Assembly (NCBI RefSeq): GCF_027923545.1
Contig: NZ_BROH01000001.1
Span: 757,001-821,000 of the forward strand
DNA: 64,000 nucleotides
Reading direction: 5' to 3'
From: Sinisalibacter aestuarii
Lineage (GTDB): Bacteria; Pseudomonadota; Alphaproteobacteria; Rhodobacterales; Rhodobacteraceae
The notes below the pieces were generated by a model, which had not been told where the DNA came from, made no database searches, and worked only from the letters and a program-made list of their open reading frames with translations. A program made the position numbers and the translations under genes. Shown one piece after another: positions 31,420 through 37,519 of this stretch (position 1 is its first letter; every line of letters starts with the position of its first letter).

Positions 31420-31902
31420 ATGACAATCAAGCTCCTGCTCGCGGCCGGGATCGCGGCGAGTGCATTTGCCGGTGCCGCGATGGCGCAGGACGCGGTGCGG
31501 GCGGAAGATCCCGCGAGCCTGACCGCATTCCTGTTCGATACCGGGATAGCCTCGAAGGTCGATGTCGACAGCTATGGCGACCCGATGGTGCAGTTCCGCA
31601 AGGGCGACCGGCAATACACGATTTTCTTTTACAATTGCACTGACAACGCCGCATGCACCAATGTCCAGTTCTATATCGGTTATGAGACCGATGGCGAAGT
31701 CGGGATGGACGTGGTGAACGCGCTGAACCAGGAAAACCGCTTTGCCAGCGCCGCCATCGACGATGAAGATGACGTGGTGTTCACGATGGATGTGCTGACC
31801 GGCGCATACGGGCTTTCGCGCGAGGATTTCGGGCTGCTGCTCGATGTGTTCGTCGAAGCGGCGGCGGAGTTCGAAGACCGCGTGGGCTGGGTCTCGGAAT
31901 GA
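31420..31902 (+). CDS. Secreted YbjN-domain protein, paralogue 1
   Basis: This 160-residue protein has a clear Sec signal peptide ending near AMAQ (about residue 23) and one YbjN-like domain. Landmarks are DPASLTAFLFDTG, VQFRKGDRQYTIFFYNC, and two cysteines in a CX5C pattern (C73, C79) followed by VQFYIGY. ATG 31420 was chosen because GGGGAGG lies nine bases upstream; GTG 31411 would place the ribosome site against the start. Its stop overlaps the start of paralogue 2. YbjN is linked to stress and motility in enterobacteria, but that form is cytoplasmic, so the role here is open. Confidence 0.8.
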   Translation: MTIKLLLAAGIAASAFAGAAMAQDAVRAEDPASLTAFLFDTGIASKVDVDSYGDPMVQFRKGDRQYTIFFYNCTDNAACTNVQFYIGYETDGEVGMDVVNALNQENRFASAAIDDEDDVVFTMDVLTGAYGLSREDFGLLLDVFVEAAAEFEDRVGWVSE

Positions 31903-32384
31903 TGAACCGGGTCGGGCTGAAGCCGGTTCTGGCCGGGGCTGCTCTGGCCGCCACGCTGGCCGGCGGGGCCCGGGCCGACACCCTGCGCGCCTCCGATCCG
32001 CAGAGTTTCATCGACTTCTTCTTCGATGCCGGCTATCCGGCCCAGCTCTCCGAAGACGGGGTAGGCGATCCGTTCATCGAGTTCCGCTACAACGGTGTGA
32101 TCATGCCGCTGTGGTTCTACGATTGCGTCGACAACGCGAATTGCCAGTCGGTGCAGTTTTATTTTGCCTACAGCCTCGAAGAGCCGACATCCTATGAGGC
32201 GCTTAACGCATGGAACGGCGAAGAGCGCCGCTACACGCGGGCCTACCGGGTCGACGATGGGGTCGTCCGGCTGGAAATGGATGTGTTTACCGGCGTTGAC
32301 GGGATGAGCCCGGTGGATTTTGAAAGCCTCATGGATCTCTGGCTCGACCGGCTGACCGAGTTCGAGGAGTTCATCGGCTGGTGA
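31899..32384 (+). CDS. Secreted YbjN-domain protein, paralogue 2
   Basis: This 161-residue protein has a signal peptide ending near GGARA (about residue 26) and the same layout as its neighbour: DPQSFIDFFFDAGYPAQL, EFRYNGVIMPLWFYDC, CX5C (C76, C82), VQFYFAY. The ATG overlaps the previous stop (ATGA at 31899-31902), indicating an old tandem duplication expressed as one unit. The 3' end overlaps the convergent hypothetical gene by 14 bases. Conserved periplasmic cysteines suggest a disulfide; no enzymatic motif is visible. Confidence 0.8.
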   Translation: MMNRVGLKPVLAGAALAATLAGGARADTLRASDPQSFIDFFFDAGYPAQLSEDGVGDPFIEFRYNGVIMPLWFYDCVDNANCQSVQFYFAYSLEEPTSYEALNAWNGEERRYTRAYRVDDGVVRLEMDVFTGVDGMSPVDFESLMDLWLDRLTEFEEFIGW

Positions 32385-33279
32385 TCGGCCGGGCGGGGGC
32401 CGAGGAATTCGCCGCCGCGACGACGGCGGCGGTAACGGCGTCATAGAGCGCTTCGGAGCGGCGGGCATGGTCGCGCCATGTCGGTTCGTCCACCTTGAGC
32501 GGACCCCATTGCCCCATATCGTCGAACATCCAGCCCCGTTGCGCCGCGTGCAGCAGCCGGCGGGCCTCGTCCGACAGGGTATCGGCCGCGCCGGGCGAAT
32601 GCGGGAAGGGCCGTGGGTCCGGCGCGCCTTCGAGCAGGGCAAGCGCCGCGGTGAAGCGCAGATTGGCCTCTTTGGCGTCATGCGACCAGGCGAATTCGCT
32701 CATCTCAGCCAAAGCGTGGCGCAGCTCGGTCGCAGCGGCGTCGAGGTCGCGCCCGGCGGGCTGGGGATCGCTCGCCGTGGCGGTGTAGCGCACCGCCCAG
32801 ATCCGCCCGTCGCGCGCGCCCGGATAGGCCGCCTTCCATGCCGACCGCCAGCCCAGTGCGCGGCCATCGTCGGTTTCGGTCGTCATCGTCCAGAGGCTGC
32901 CGCCGCCGGCGAATCCGGCGGCCACGCGGTCGGGAATGGTTTCGCCCGGCACCATCTCCTCGTCCTGCCGCTCGAAGCCGAGCAGCACGCGCTTGGTGCC
33001 CGAGCGGGCAAGCTGATCGAGCCAGGCGCGCGGCGTTTCGGCCATCGTCACCCGCGCGGGGCCGCCCTCGCGCTGCTTTGCCGCCACCTCGAAACTGATC
33101 GCGCCGCACCGGGCAAAGGCGCGCTGCGTGGCGAACCAGAGCATAGGATCGTCGGGGTGGGTGAGCCGGTGGTTGGCCGAGATCACCAGGGCTGCCAATT
33201 GTGCGACTTCACCGTCCACGCGGGCCTCGTCCTTTGTCCTGTCCAATTGGTAACCGAGATTAACCCGGTATTCATCCAA
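32371..33279 (-). CDS. Hypothetical protein
   Basis: This protein has up to 302 residues and belongs to no family that I recognise. It is rich in Trp, Arg and Ala, lacks a signal peptide or membrane helix, and includes WFATQRAFARCGAISFEVAA near residue 50 and a GWRSAWKAAYPGARDGRIW segment near 145. The start is uncertain: TTG 33279 is the longest option, but GTG 33219, preceded by AGGACGAGG, has the better ribosome site and would remove 20 residues. Its 5' end abuts the tandem peptide/antisense locus and would share its promoter region. Confidence 0.6.
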   Translation of the reverse strand: MDEYRVNLGYQLDRTKDEARVDGEVAQLAALVISANHRLTHPDDPMLWFATQRAFARCGAISFEVAAKQREGGPARVTMAETPRAWLDQLARSGTKRVLLGFERQDEEMVPGETIPDRVAAGFAGGGSLWTMTTETDDGRALGWRSAWKAAYPGARDGRIWAVRYTATASDPQPAGRDLDAAATELRHALAEMSEFAWSHDAKEANLRFTAALALLEGAPDPRPFPHSPGAADTLSDEARRLLHAAQRGWMFDDMGQWGPLKVDEPTWRDHARRSEALYDAVTAAVVAAANSSAPARPITSR

Positions 33280-33296
33280 TTTGAGTCAAATCCCGC

Positions 33297-33326
33297 CACC
33301 GCGACCCTTCGCGGTGAGAGGAGGTG
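33297..33326 (+). promoter_or_regulatory. 5' hairpin and extended ribosome site of peptide 1
   Basis: CACCGCGA (33297-33304) pairs perfectly with TCGCGGTG (33309-33316) around a CCCT loop. AGGAGG (33319-33324) follows and is only two bases from ATG 33327; GGAGGTGAT matches the 16S anti-Shine-Dalgarno so well that it includes the AT of the start codon. The short spacing is shared by copy 2 and may reduce translation or favour an alternative start. Confidence 0.6.
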
Positions 33327-33422
33327 ATGACACTGGACGAAAAGACTTTTCGAAAATGGATGATCGCCATCGCGGTTGCATCGTTGATCGTGGCGGTTAT
33401 CCGGCTCTGGATCGGGGCGTGA
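33327..33422 (+). CDS. 31-residue hydrophobic peptide 1, candidate type I toxin
   Basis: This short ORF starts MTLDEKTFRKWM, continues as one hydrophobic helix (about residues 12-25), and ends VIRLWIGA. It shares FRKWM, the AS-L-VA spacing and IRLWIG with the ORF at 33654, in the same frame and with the same length, which argues strongly for real coding. The pattern of charged N-terminus, single membrane helix and no signal cleavage site is that of type I toxin peptides, but I recognise no named family. An antisense RNA candidate is encoded convergently at 33437-33502. Toxicity is inferred, not shown. Confidence 0.72.
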   Translation: MTLDEKTFRKWMIAIAVASLIVAVIRLWIGA

Positions 33423-33436
33423 CCCCGTGAAAGAGT

Positions 33437-33466
33437 TGCCCCGCGGAGCAGCAACTCCGCGGGGCA
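33437..33466. terminator. Shared bidirectional hairpin of unit 1
   Basis: TGCCCCGCGGAG pairs perfectly with CTCCGCGGGGCA (12 bp, loop CAGCAA). The plus side is followed by TTTAGATT and the minus side by ACTCTTTC. It sits 14 bases past the peptide stop and would end both the peptide mRNA and the convergent RNA. Confidence 0.7.
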
Positions 33467-33502
33467 TTTAGATTCGGTGATGACACTGAACACTTTTCGA
33501 TA
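33437..33502 (-). ncRNA. Candidate antisense RNA 1, about 66 nt
   Basis: The RNA would start near 33502, seven bases after the -10 element, and end at the shared hairpin. It is complementary to its own peptide mRNA in two blocks: GGTGATGACACTG (DNA 33476-33488, identical to 33323-33335, which covers the ribosome site and start codon) and ACTTTTCGA (33492-33500, identical to 33045+300 offset 33345-33353 inside the ORF). Pairing would hide the start codon. The convergent layout, shared terminator and split direct repeats match RNA II of the Enterococcus par/Fst locus. Confidence 0.68.
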
Positions 33503-33508
33503 GCTCAA

Positions 33509-33538
33509 ATTCTATCACAGACCTTTCGATTCGGTAAA
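33509..33538 (-). promoter_or_regulatory. Promoter for antisense RNA 1
   Basis: On the minus strand, TTTACC (33538-33533) and TAGAAT (33514-33509) are 18 bases apart; a TTACCG reading gives 17. The intervening AATCGAAAGGTCTGTGA is conserved almost entirely in unit 2, stronger conservation than in the surrounding spacer. Confidence 0.65.
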
Positions 33539-33617
33539 CTGCCGCCCGGTCGAAGCGCGTCTTTTCTGCCAGAGTCACCAGAGCTTTAAGGAAGTGGTGA
33601 CAATTTGCCCGCTAGCG

Positions 33618-33654
33618 TCACCTCACCGCGATCCTTCGCGGTGATTGGAGGTGA
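33618..33654 (+). promoter_or_regulatory. 5' hairpin that can hide the ribosome site of peptide 2
   Basis: TCACCGCGA (33623-33631) pairs with TCGCGGTGA (33636-33644). In addition, TCACCTC (33618-33624) can pair with GAGGTGA (33648-33654), which is the ribosome site plus the first base of the start codon. Together they make a longer stem with a small bulge that would block translation until remodelled, as described for the fst mRNA leader. Confidence 0.55.
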
Positions 33655-33749
33655 TGGCACTGAGTGAACACGGGTTCCGAAAATGGATGGTGATACTTGC
33701 CGCAGCATCGCTGCTGGTTGCAATCATCCGGCTCTGGATCGGTCTCTGA
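33654..33749 (+). CDS. 31-residue hydrophobic peptide 2, candidate type I toxin
   Basis: This ORF starts MALSEHGFRKWM, continues with a hydrophobic helix (about residues 12-26), and ends IIRLWIGL. About 17 of 31 residues are identical to peptide 1 and most other changes are conservative (I/V, A/L, V/I), the signature of protein-level selection. It has the same extended ribosome site two bases before ATG. The paired antisense RNA candidate lies at 33765-33830. A role as a membrane-active toxin is inferred from size, hydrophobicity and architecture. Confidence 0.72.
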   Translation: MALSEHGFRKWMVILAAASLLVAIIRLWIGL

Positions 33750-33764
33750 GGCCCTGAAAGAGAA

Positions 33765-33792
33765 GCCCCGCGGAGTTGCCTCTCCGCGGGGC
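33765..33792. terminator. Shared bidirectional hairpin of unit 2
   Basis: GCCCCGCGGAG pairs with CTCCGCGGGGC (11 bp, loop TTGCCT), 16 bases past the peptide stop. The stem is conserved with unit 1 but the loop is different, so loop-loop contacts would be specific to each locus. Confidence 0.7.
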
Positions 33793-33830
33793 ACTTGATT
33801 TCGGTGATGACACTGAAACAAGTTCCGATA
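33765..33830 (-). ncRNA. Candidate antisense RNA 2, about 66 nt
   Basis: Like RNA 1, it runs from a start near 33830 to the shared hairpin. Block one, GGTGATGACACTGA (33803-33816), matches the peptide 2 start region 33650-33663 with one A/G difference that leaves a G-U pair. Block two, GTTCCGA (33822-33828), matches 33674-33680 inside ORF 2 and not the corresponding ACTTTTCGA of unit 1. The antisense and its target have therefore changed together, which supports cognate pairing. Confidence 0.68.
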
Positions 33831-33836
33831 CCACAA

Positions 33837-33866
33837 AGTCTATCACAGACCTTTCGATTTCGTAAA
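33837..33866 (-). promoter_or_regulatory. Promoter for antisense RNA 2
   Basis: TTTACG (33866-33861) and TAGACT (33842-33837) are 18 bases apart on the minus strand. The spacer AATCGAAAGGTCTGTGA is identical to that of promoter 1 apart from its first positions. Confidence 0.65.
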
Positions 33867-33875
33867 CGGCCCCCG

Positions 33876-35084
33876 TCAAAGACGGTTAAGAAGCTCCACT
33901 GTCGGCCAGGCATCGGCAATGAGCCCGAGCCTGGCCTGCTCGCGCTGGACGGCGGCGCGGGTTCTGGCGCCGAGGATGCCGTCGACCGCGCCCACGTCAT
34001 AGCCCATCGCCTGCAGCTTCTGCTGCAGGGCTTTCATCTGTGCGCCCGAGAGCGCCGGACCGGGGGTGCCGGCATTGTAGATATCGGCGCCTTCGAGGCG
34101 GGTGGCGAAATAGGCCGCCGTCATCACGTAGGTGAAGCTCTGGTTCCACTCGAAATAGACGTCGAAATTCGGGTAGGCGATGAAGGCCGGGCCGCCATGC
34201 CCCTGTGGCACCAGCACCGAGGCCGGCAGGCTAGCCGCGCCGGTGAAGCTGCCCGAGCGCGGGGCCACCCCGAGCGTCGCCCACTGGCTCACGCTCATTT
34301 TCTGATCGGTGCCGGTTTTCGAATAGTCGAAGCCCTGCGGCAGCGTCACTTCCTGAATCCATGGCTCGTTTGCGCGCCAGCCGAGCTTGCGCAGCATGTT
34401 GGCCCCGGACATCAGCGCATCGGGCGCCGAGCCTTTCAGATCCACATGCCCGTTGCCGTCGCCGTCGATGCCGCTGTCGCGGATATCCATCGGCAGCATC
34501 TGGACCATGCCGATCTCGCCCGCCCAGGCGCCGGTGGTGCTGGCGGGGGAGAAATCGCCATGCTCGAACAGGTCGATGGCCGCCAGCACCTGCGGCTGGA
34601 ACAGGCCCGGCCGGCGGCAATCGTGGCTCAGCGTCATCAGCGAGTTGAGCGTGTTGAAATCGCCCTGGAAGGCGCCGAAATCGGTCTCGAAGGCCCAGAA
34701 CGCCACCAGAACGCCCCGGCTCACGCCGAATTGCCGCTCGATGGTGTCGAACACGCTGTCATACTGGCTGAGCTTCGCGCGGCCCGTGTCGATCCGGTAT
34801 TGCGAGATCAGCTTGCGCGAGAATTCGATGAAACCGGTGGTGAAGATGCCCTGCGCCCGGTCGGCCCCAAGCGTGCGCTGGTCCTGCTGTACGCTGGCGA
34901 AGAACGTGTCGACGGTGGCGCGGTCATGGCCTTTCGATACCGCGAGATCTTTCATCCGGCCCACGAAGGACGAGAACGAGCCGCCGCATTCGATCATCGG
35001 CGGGGGAATGTCGCCCGCGCCGGCGCCGAACGACGCGGTGGGAAGGCTGAGGCTCAAAGCAATGGCTGACAGAAATTTACGCAT
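33876..35084 (-). CDS. Lytic murein transglycosylase, MltB type, with peptidoglycan-binding domain
   Basis: This 402-residue periplasmic enzyme cleaves glycan strands of peptidoglycan. A signal peptide (MRKFLSAIALSLSLPTASFG) is followed by the SLT_2 catalytic domain, with the catalytic glutamate in LVAFWAFETDFGAF near residue 130 and the later GEIGMVQMLPMDI motif. The C-terminus (about residues 345-400, ALQQKLQAMGYDVGAVDGIL) is a PG_binding_1 domain. The start was set at ATG 35084, just before the signal peptide. Its 3' end lies beside the tandem peptide/antisense locus. Confidence 0.93.
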   Translation of the reverse strand: MRKFLSAIALSLSLPTASFGAGAGDIPPPMIECGGSFSSFVGRMKDLAVSKGHDRATVDTFFASVQQDQRTLGADRAQGIFTTGFIEFSRKLISQYRIDTGRAKLSQYDSVFDTIERQFGVSRGVLVAFWAFETDFGAFQGDFNTLNSLMTLSHDCRRPGLFQPQVLAAIDLFEHGDFSPASTTGAWAGEIGMVQMLPMDIRDSGIDGDGNGHVDLKGSAPDALMSGANMLRKLGWRANEPWIQEVTLPQGFDYSKTGTDQKMSVSQWATLGVAPRSGSFTGAASLPASVLVPQGHGGPAFIAYPNFDVYFEWNQSFTYVMTAAYFATRLEGADIYNAGTPGPALSGAQMKALQQKLQAMGYDVGAVDGILGARTRAAVQREQARLGLIADAWPTVELLNRL

Positions 35085-35126
35085 GGGGTCCCTCGTCATG
35101 TTCCGTGCGAGCCTAGCAGGCTGGCA

Positions 35127-36038
35127 TCACGTGACAATGGCGATCAGGATCACGAGACCGAGTGCGACGCCCCAGGCCCGCCAGAGCACCGCGACCGCGC
35201 CGTCGATCTCTGCCGCGCCGATCTCGTGCGCGCCATCGGGATTCACGAAGGCGTCCTCGGTCATCTGGCCGTGGTAGCTGCGCGGTCCGGCCAGTGCGAC
35301 GCGCAGGTTCACCGCCATCGCCGCTTCCGGCCAGCCCGCATTGGGCGAGCGGTGAAGGCCCGCATCGCGCCGGATCCTGGCCCAGCCGCCGGGGCGGGGG
35401 GCAAGCAGGTGGATGATCAGGGCCGAGAGCCGCGCCGGCACCCAGTTCAGCACGTCATCGAGCCGGGCCGCCGCCTTGCCGAATTGCTCGTGCTCGGGCG
35501 TGCGGTAGCCGATCATGCTGTCGGCGGTGTTGACCATCTTGTAGATCAGCATCCCCGGCAGACCGAAGACGAGAAACCAGAAGGCGGGGGCGATCACCCC
35601 GTCGGAGAAATTCTCCGCCGCGCTTTCGATGGCGGCGCGGGCCACTGCCGGCTCGTCCATCCCGGCCGTATCGCGCCCGACGATCCGTGCCACTGCCGCG
35701 CGCCCGTCTGCCAGCGACAGGCTCAGCGCATTGGCCACGTCCTTCACATGCTCGACCAGCGAGCGCTGGGCGAGCAGGATGGCGGCGGCCAGCGCCTCGA
35801 CGATCCAGCCGAGCGAGGCAACGAGATCGCCCACCACCCAGGCGACCACGATCAGGCCGGCCAGCGTCACCGCGCCGGTGATCATCCGGCCCTCGCCGTG
35901 ATTGAGCTTGCGGTCGGCCCAGCCCACCGCGCGGCCCATCAGCACCGCCGGATGCGGCACGCGCTTCCAGATCGCGTCGGGCTCGCCGATAGCGGCGTCA
36001 AGCGCGAGGGCAACGGCCAGGGCGAGGACGTGGATCAT
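35127..36038 (-). CDS. cbiB: Adenosylcobinamide-phosphate synthase (CbiB/CobD)
   Basis: This 303-residue membrane enzyme joins aminopropanol, or its phosphate, to adenosylcobyric acid. It has several hydrophobic helices, the N-terminal ALDAAIGEPDAIWKRVPHPAVLMG motif, the ENFSDGVIAPAFWF segment near residue 140, and YKMVNTADSMIGYR. Its ATG overlaps the cobC stop (ATGA at 36035-36038). It ends a three-gene cobalamin run starting with the DUF1636 gene. Confidence 0.94.
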   Translation of the reverse strand: MIHVLALAVALALDAAIGEPDAIWKRVPHPAVLMGRAVGWADRKLNHGEGRMITGAVTLAGLIVVAWVVGDLVASLGWIVEALAAAILLAQRSLVEHVKDVANALSLSLADGRAAVARIVGRDTAGMDEPAVARAAIESAAENFSDGVIAPAFWFLVFGLPGMLIYKMVNTADSMIGYRTPEHEQFGKAAARLDDVLNWVPARLSALIIHLLAPRPGGWARIRRDAGLHRSPNAGWPEAAMAVNLRVALAGPRSYHGQMTEDAFVNPDGAHEIGAAEIDGAVAVLWRAWGVALGLVILIAIVT

Positions 36039-37012
36039 GCCAGCGCCGCCTCAAGCTGGCCCCACCGGTCCACCGGCGGCAGGCCGAGGCGCAGCCAGGT
36101 GGGGGCATAGGGGAAGATGCGGCTCCAGACCTTGCCCTGCGCCAGAATCTCCTGCCAGCGCGCGGCATCGTCCACCTCATAGAGCCGGAACAGCCCGGTG
36201 CCGCCGATCAGCTCGGCCCCCTTCGCCTGCACCATCGCATCGAGCCGCGCCACGTCGAGATTCATCACCTGCCGGGCCATGTTGGCCCAGCCCATGTCTT
36301 CCAGCGCGGCCCGGCCCACATGCTGCGCCACACCCGAGACGGGCCAGGGCCCCAGCATCTCTTTCAGTTGTGCGATCAGCACGGGGTCACCGATGGCGAA
36401 GCCGAGACGCAGCCCGGGCAGGCCCCAGAACTTGCCGAAGCTTTTCAGGATCACCACGCCGGGCTTCGTGGCCCAGCCCTCGACGCGGGAATTGTAGAGG
36501 ATCACGTCGCAGAAGCTCTCGTCGATCACGAGGAGCGGGCGGCCCTCCGGCTCGTTCTCGCCGGAAAACATGTGGCCGGTCGGGTTGTTGGGATGGACCG
36601 CCACGCGGGCCTCGGCCAGCGGCCCCCTGTCGGGGTCGGCGCGCAGCACCTCCCAGCCCGCCGCGCGAAAGGCGGCTTCGTGTTCGTTGTAGCTGCGCGC
36701 GACGATCCGCACCCGGCCCGGCGCGGCGAGGCGCGGGATGTTGGCGATCAGCGAGGAGGCGCCCGGCGCGGCAAGAACCGCAGCGCCGTCGGGCACCATC
36801 CAGAAGCTGCGCGCGGCGGCTTCCAGCTTTTGCGCGGCCACCCGGTCGGGCAGGGCGGTGAAGGCTTCGGGCGGGATGTCGGGCACCGGGTAGGTGCGCG
36901 GATTGATCCCGGTGGAGAGGTCGAGCCACTCGGCCCGCGTGCCACCATAAAGCGCCACGGCATCGTCGAGCCCGCCGCCGTGATCGCGCAGATCGAAGCC
37001 TGCGGCGCTCAT
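36035..37012 (-). CDS. cobC: Threonine-phosphate decarboxylase (CobC/CobD type)
   Basis: This 325-residue PLP-dependent fold-type I enzyme supplies aminopropanol phosphate for the cobalamin lower loop. Visible features are LSTGINPRTYP near residue 31, VHPNNPTGH near 165, and the PLP lysine in KSFGKFWGLPGLRLGF near 220. The start was set at ATG 37012 (MSAAGFDLRDHGGGLD); the frame stays open far upstream, but that sequence is the shadow of other genes. It overlaps DUF1636 upstream and cbiB downstream by four bases each. Confidence 0.93.
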   Translation of the reverse strand: MSAAGFDLRDHGGGLDDAVALYGGTRAEWLDLSTGINPRTYPVPDIPPEAFTALPDRVAAQKLEAAARSFWMVPDGAAVLAAPGASSLIANIPRLAAPGRVRIVARSYNEHEAAFRAAGWEVLRADPDRGPLAEARVAVHPNNPTGHMFSGENEPEGRPLLVIDESFCDVILYNSRVEGWATKPGVVILKSFGKFWGLPGLRLGFAIGDPVLIAQLKEMLGPWPVSGVAQHVGRAALEDMGWANMARQVMNLDVARLDAMVQAKGAELIGGTGLFRLYEVDDAARWQEILAQGKVWSRIFPYAPTWLRLGLPPVDRWGQLEAALA

Positions 37013-37386
37013 GCCGTATCCTCCGGCAATGGCGGGTGGCGGGTGATGAAATGCCCCTTCACCGCCTGCGGCCATTCGCGGTAGGGCACCTGCCCGGTAT
37101 CGGAAGCCGCGTGGCCCTGCGCATAGGCGACGATCCCTTCGGCGGCCTCGGCGGAAGGCTCGAAGCGGCCCAGCGTATAGGCACGCTTGCCCTGCGCCTG
37201 GATCGCCACGTTGCAGGAATGGTCGCAGCCCATCAGGCAAGAGGTGCGCCGCACCGCCAGCCCGGTGCCTGCCGCCGCCGCTTCGACCAGATCGGCCAGC
37301 CGTTCGCCATCGGTGCGCTCCGCCCCGCGCGCGACCCAGTCGTCGCGTTTGCAGGTGTCGCAGATCGTGATCCAGGTGGTTGCCAC
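37009..37386 (-). CDS. DUF1636 family cysteine-rich protein in a cobalamin run
   Basis: This 125-residue protein has the DUF1636 pattern: ICDTCKRDDW near the start and TSCLMGCDHSCNVAIQ near residue 50, giving cysteines arranged as in thioredoxin-like [2Fe-2S] ferredoxins. DUF1636 genes commonly accompany cobalamin genes, and a metal-handling or redox role is inferred. It begins the run DUF1636-cobC-cbiB and overlaps cobC by four bases. No riboswitch is visible in the 133 bases upstream. Confidence 0.85.
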   Translation of the reverse strand: MATTWITICDTCKRDDWVARGAERTDGERLADLVEAAAAGTGLAVRRTSCLMGCDHSCNVAIQAQGKRAYTLGRFEPSAEAAEGIVAYAQGHAASDTGQVPYREWPQAVKGHFITRHPPLPEDTA

Positions 37387-37519
37387 GCCATCCTCCCAGC
37401 ATTGCCCCGCCGTTTGAAACGGAAAACGCCGCCGAAGGCAACAGAGCCACCGCCGGCAAGGGCCGCCTGCGGCCCGATTGCCGCTTCCCTCGCCCAGCCG
37501 CAGCCACTAGGCTTTTGTC

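Larger units (their letters stand above)
33297..33538. repeat. Tandem small-peptide/antisense unit, copy 1
   Basis: This unit contains, in order, a 5' hairpin, a ribosome site, a 31-residue ORF, a GC hairpin and an opposite-strand promoter. The same parts in the same order and spacing make up 33623-33866. The most similar stretches between copies are the hairpin plus ribosome site, the FRKWM and IRLWIG codons, the GC hairpin, the GGTGATGACACTG block and the promoter. Spacer sequences have diverged, so the duplication is old but under constraint. Confidence 0.85.
33623..33866. repeat. Tandem small-peptide/antisense unit, copy 2
   Basis: This is the second copy of the unit described at 33297-33538, starting 326 bases after it, with all parts present. 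The minus-strand promoter of this copy lies nine bases beyond the stop of the transglycosylase gene at 33876, so read-through from that gene would add to the antisense RNA. Confidence 0.85.

Noticed and set aside
27490-31614. 1374-residue minus-strand ORF opposite smc
   Set aside because: It is a shadow of the SMC coiled-coil codons; the composition is Leu/Arg/His-rich and shows no family motif.
33183-33836. Minus-strand ORFs of 72-94 residues over the tandem peptide units
   Set aside because: They share repeated segments only because the DNA units are repeated. Their frames read through the hairpins and promoter elements, they differ by shifts between copies, and the conservative-change pattern is seen only in the plus-strand frame.
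37387-37519. Second cobalamin riboswitch upstream of DUF1636-cobC-cbiB
   Set aside because: The region is short and lacks the GGAGACCTGCC-like and GACTGT-like blocks that are clear at 27496-27665.
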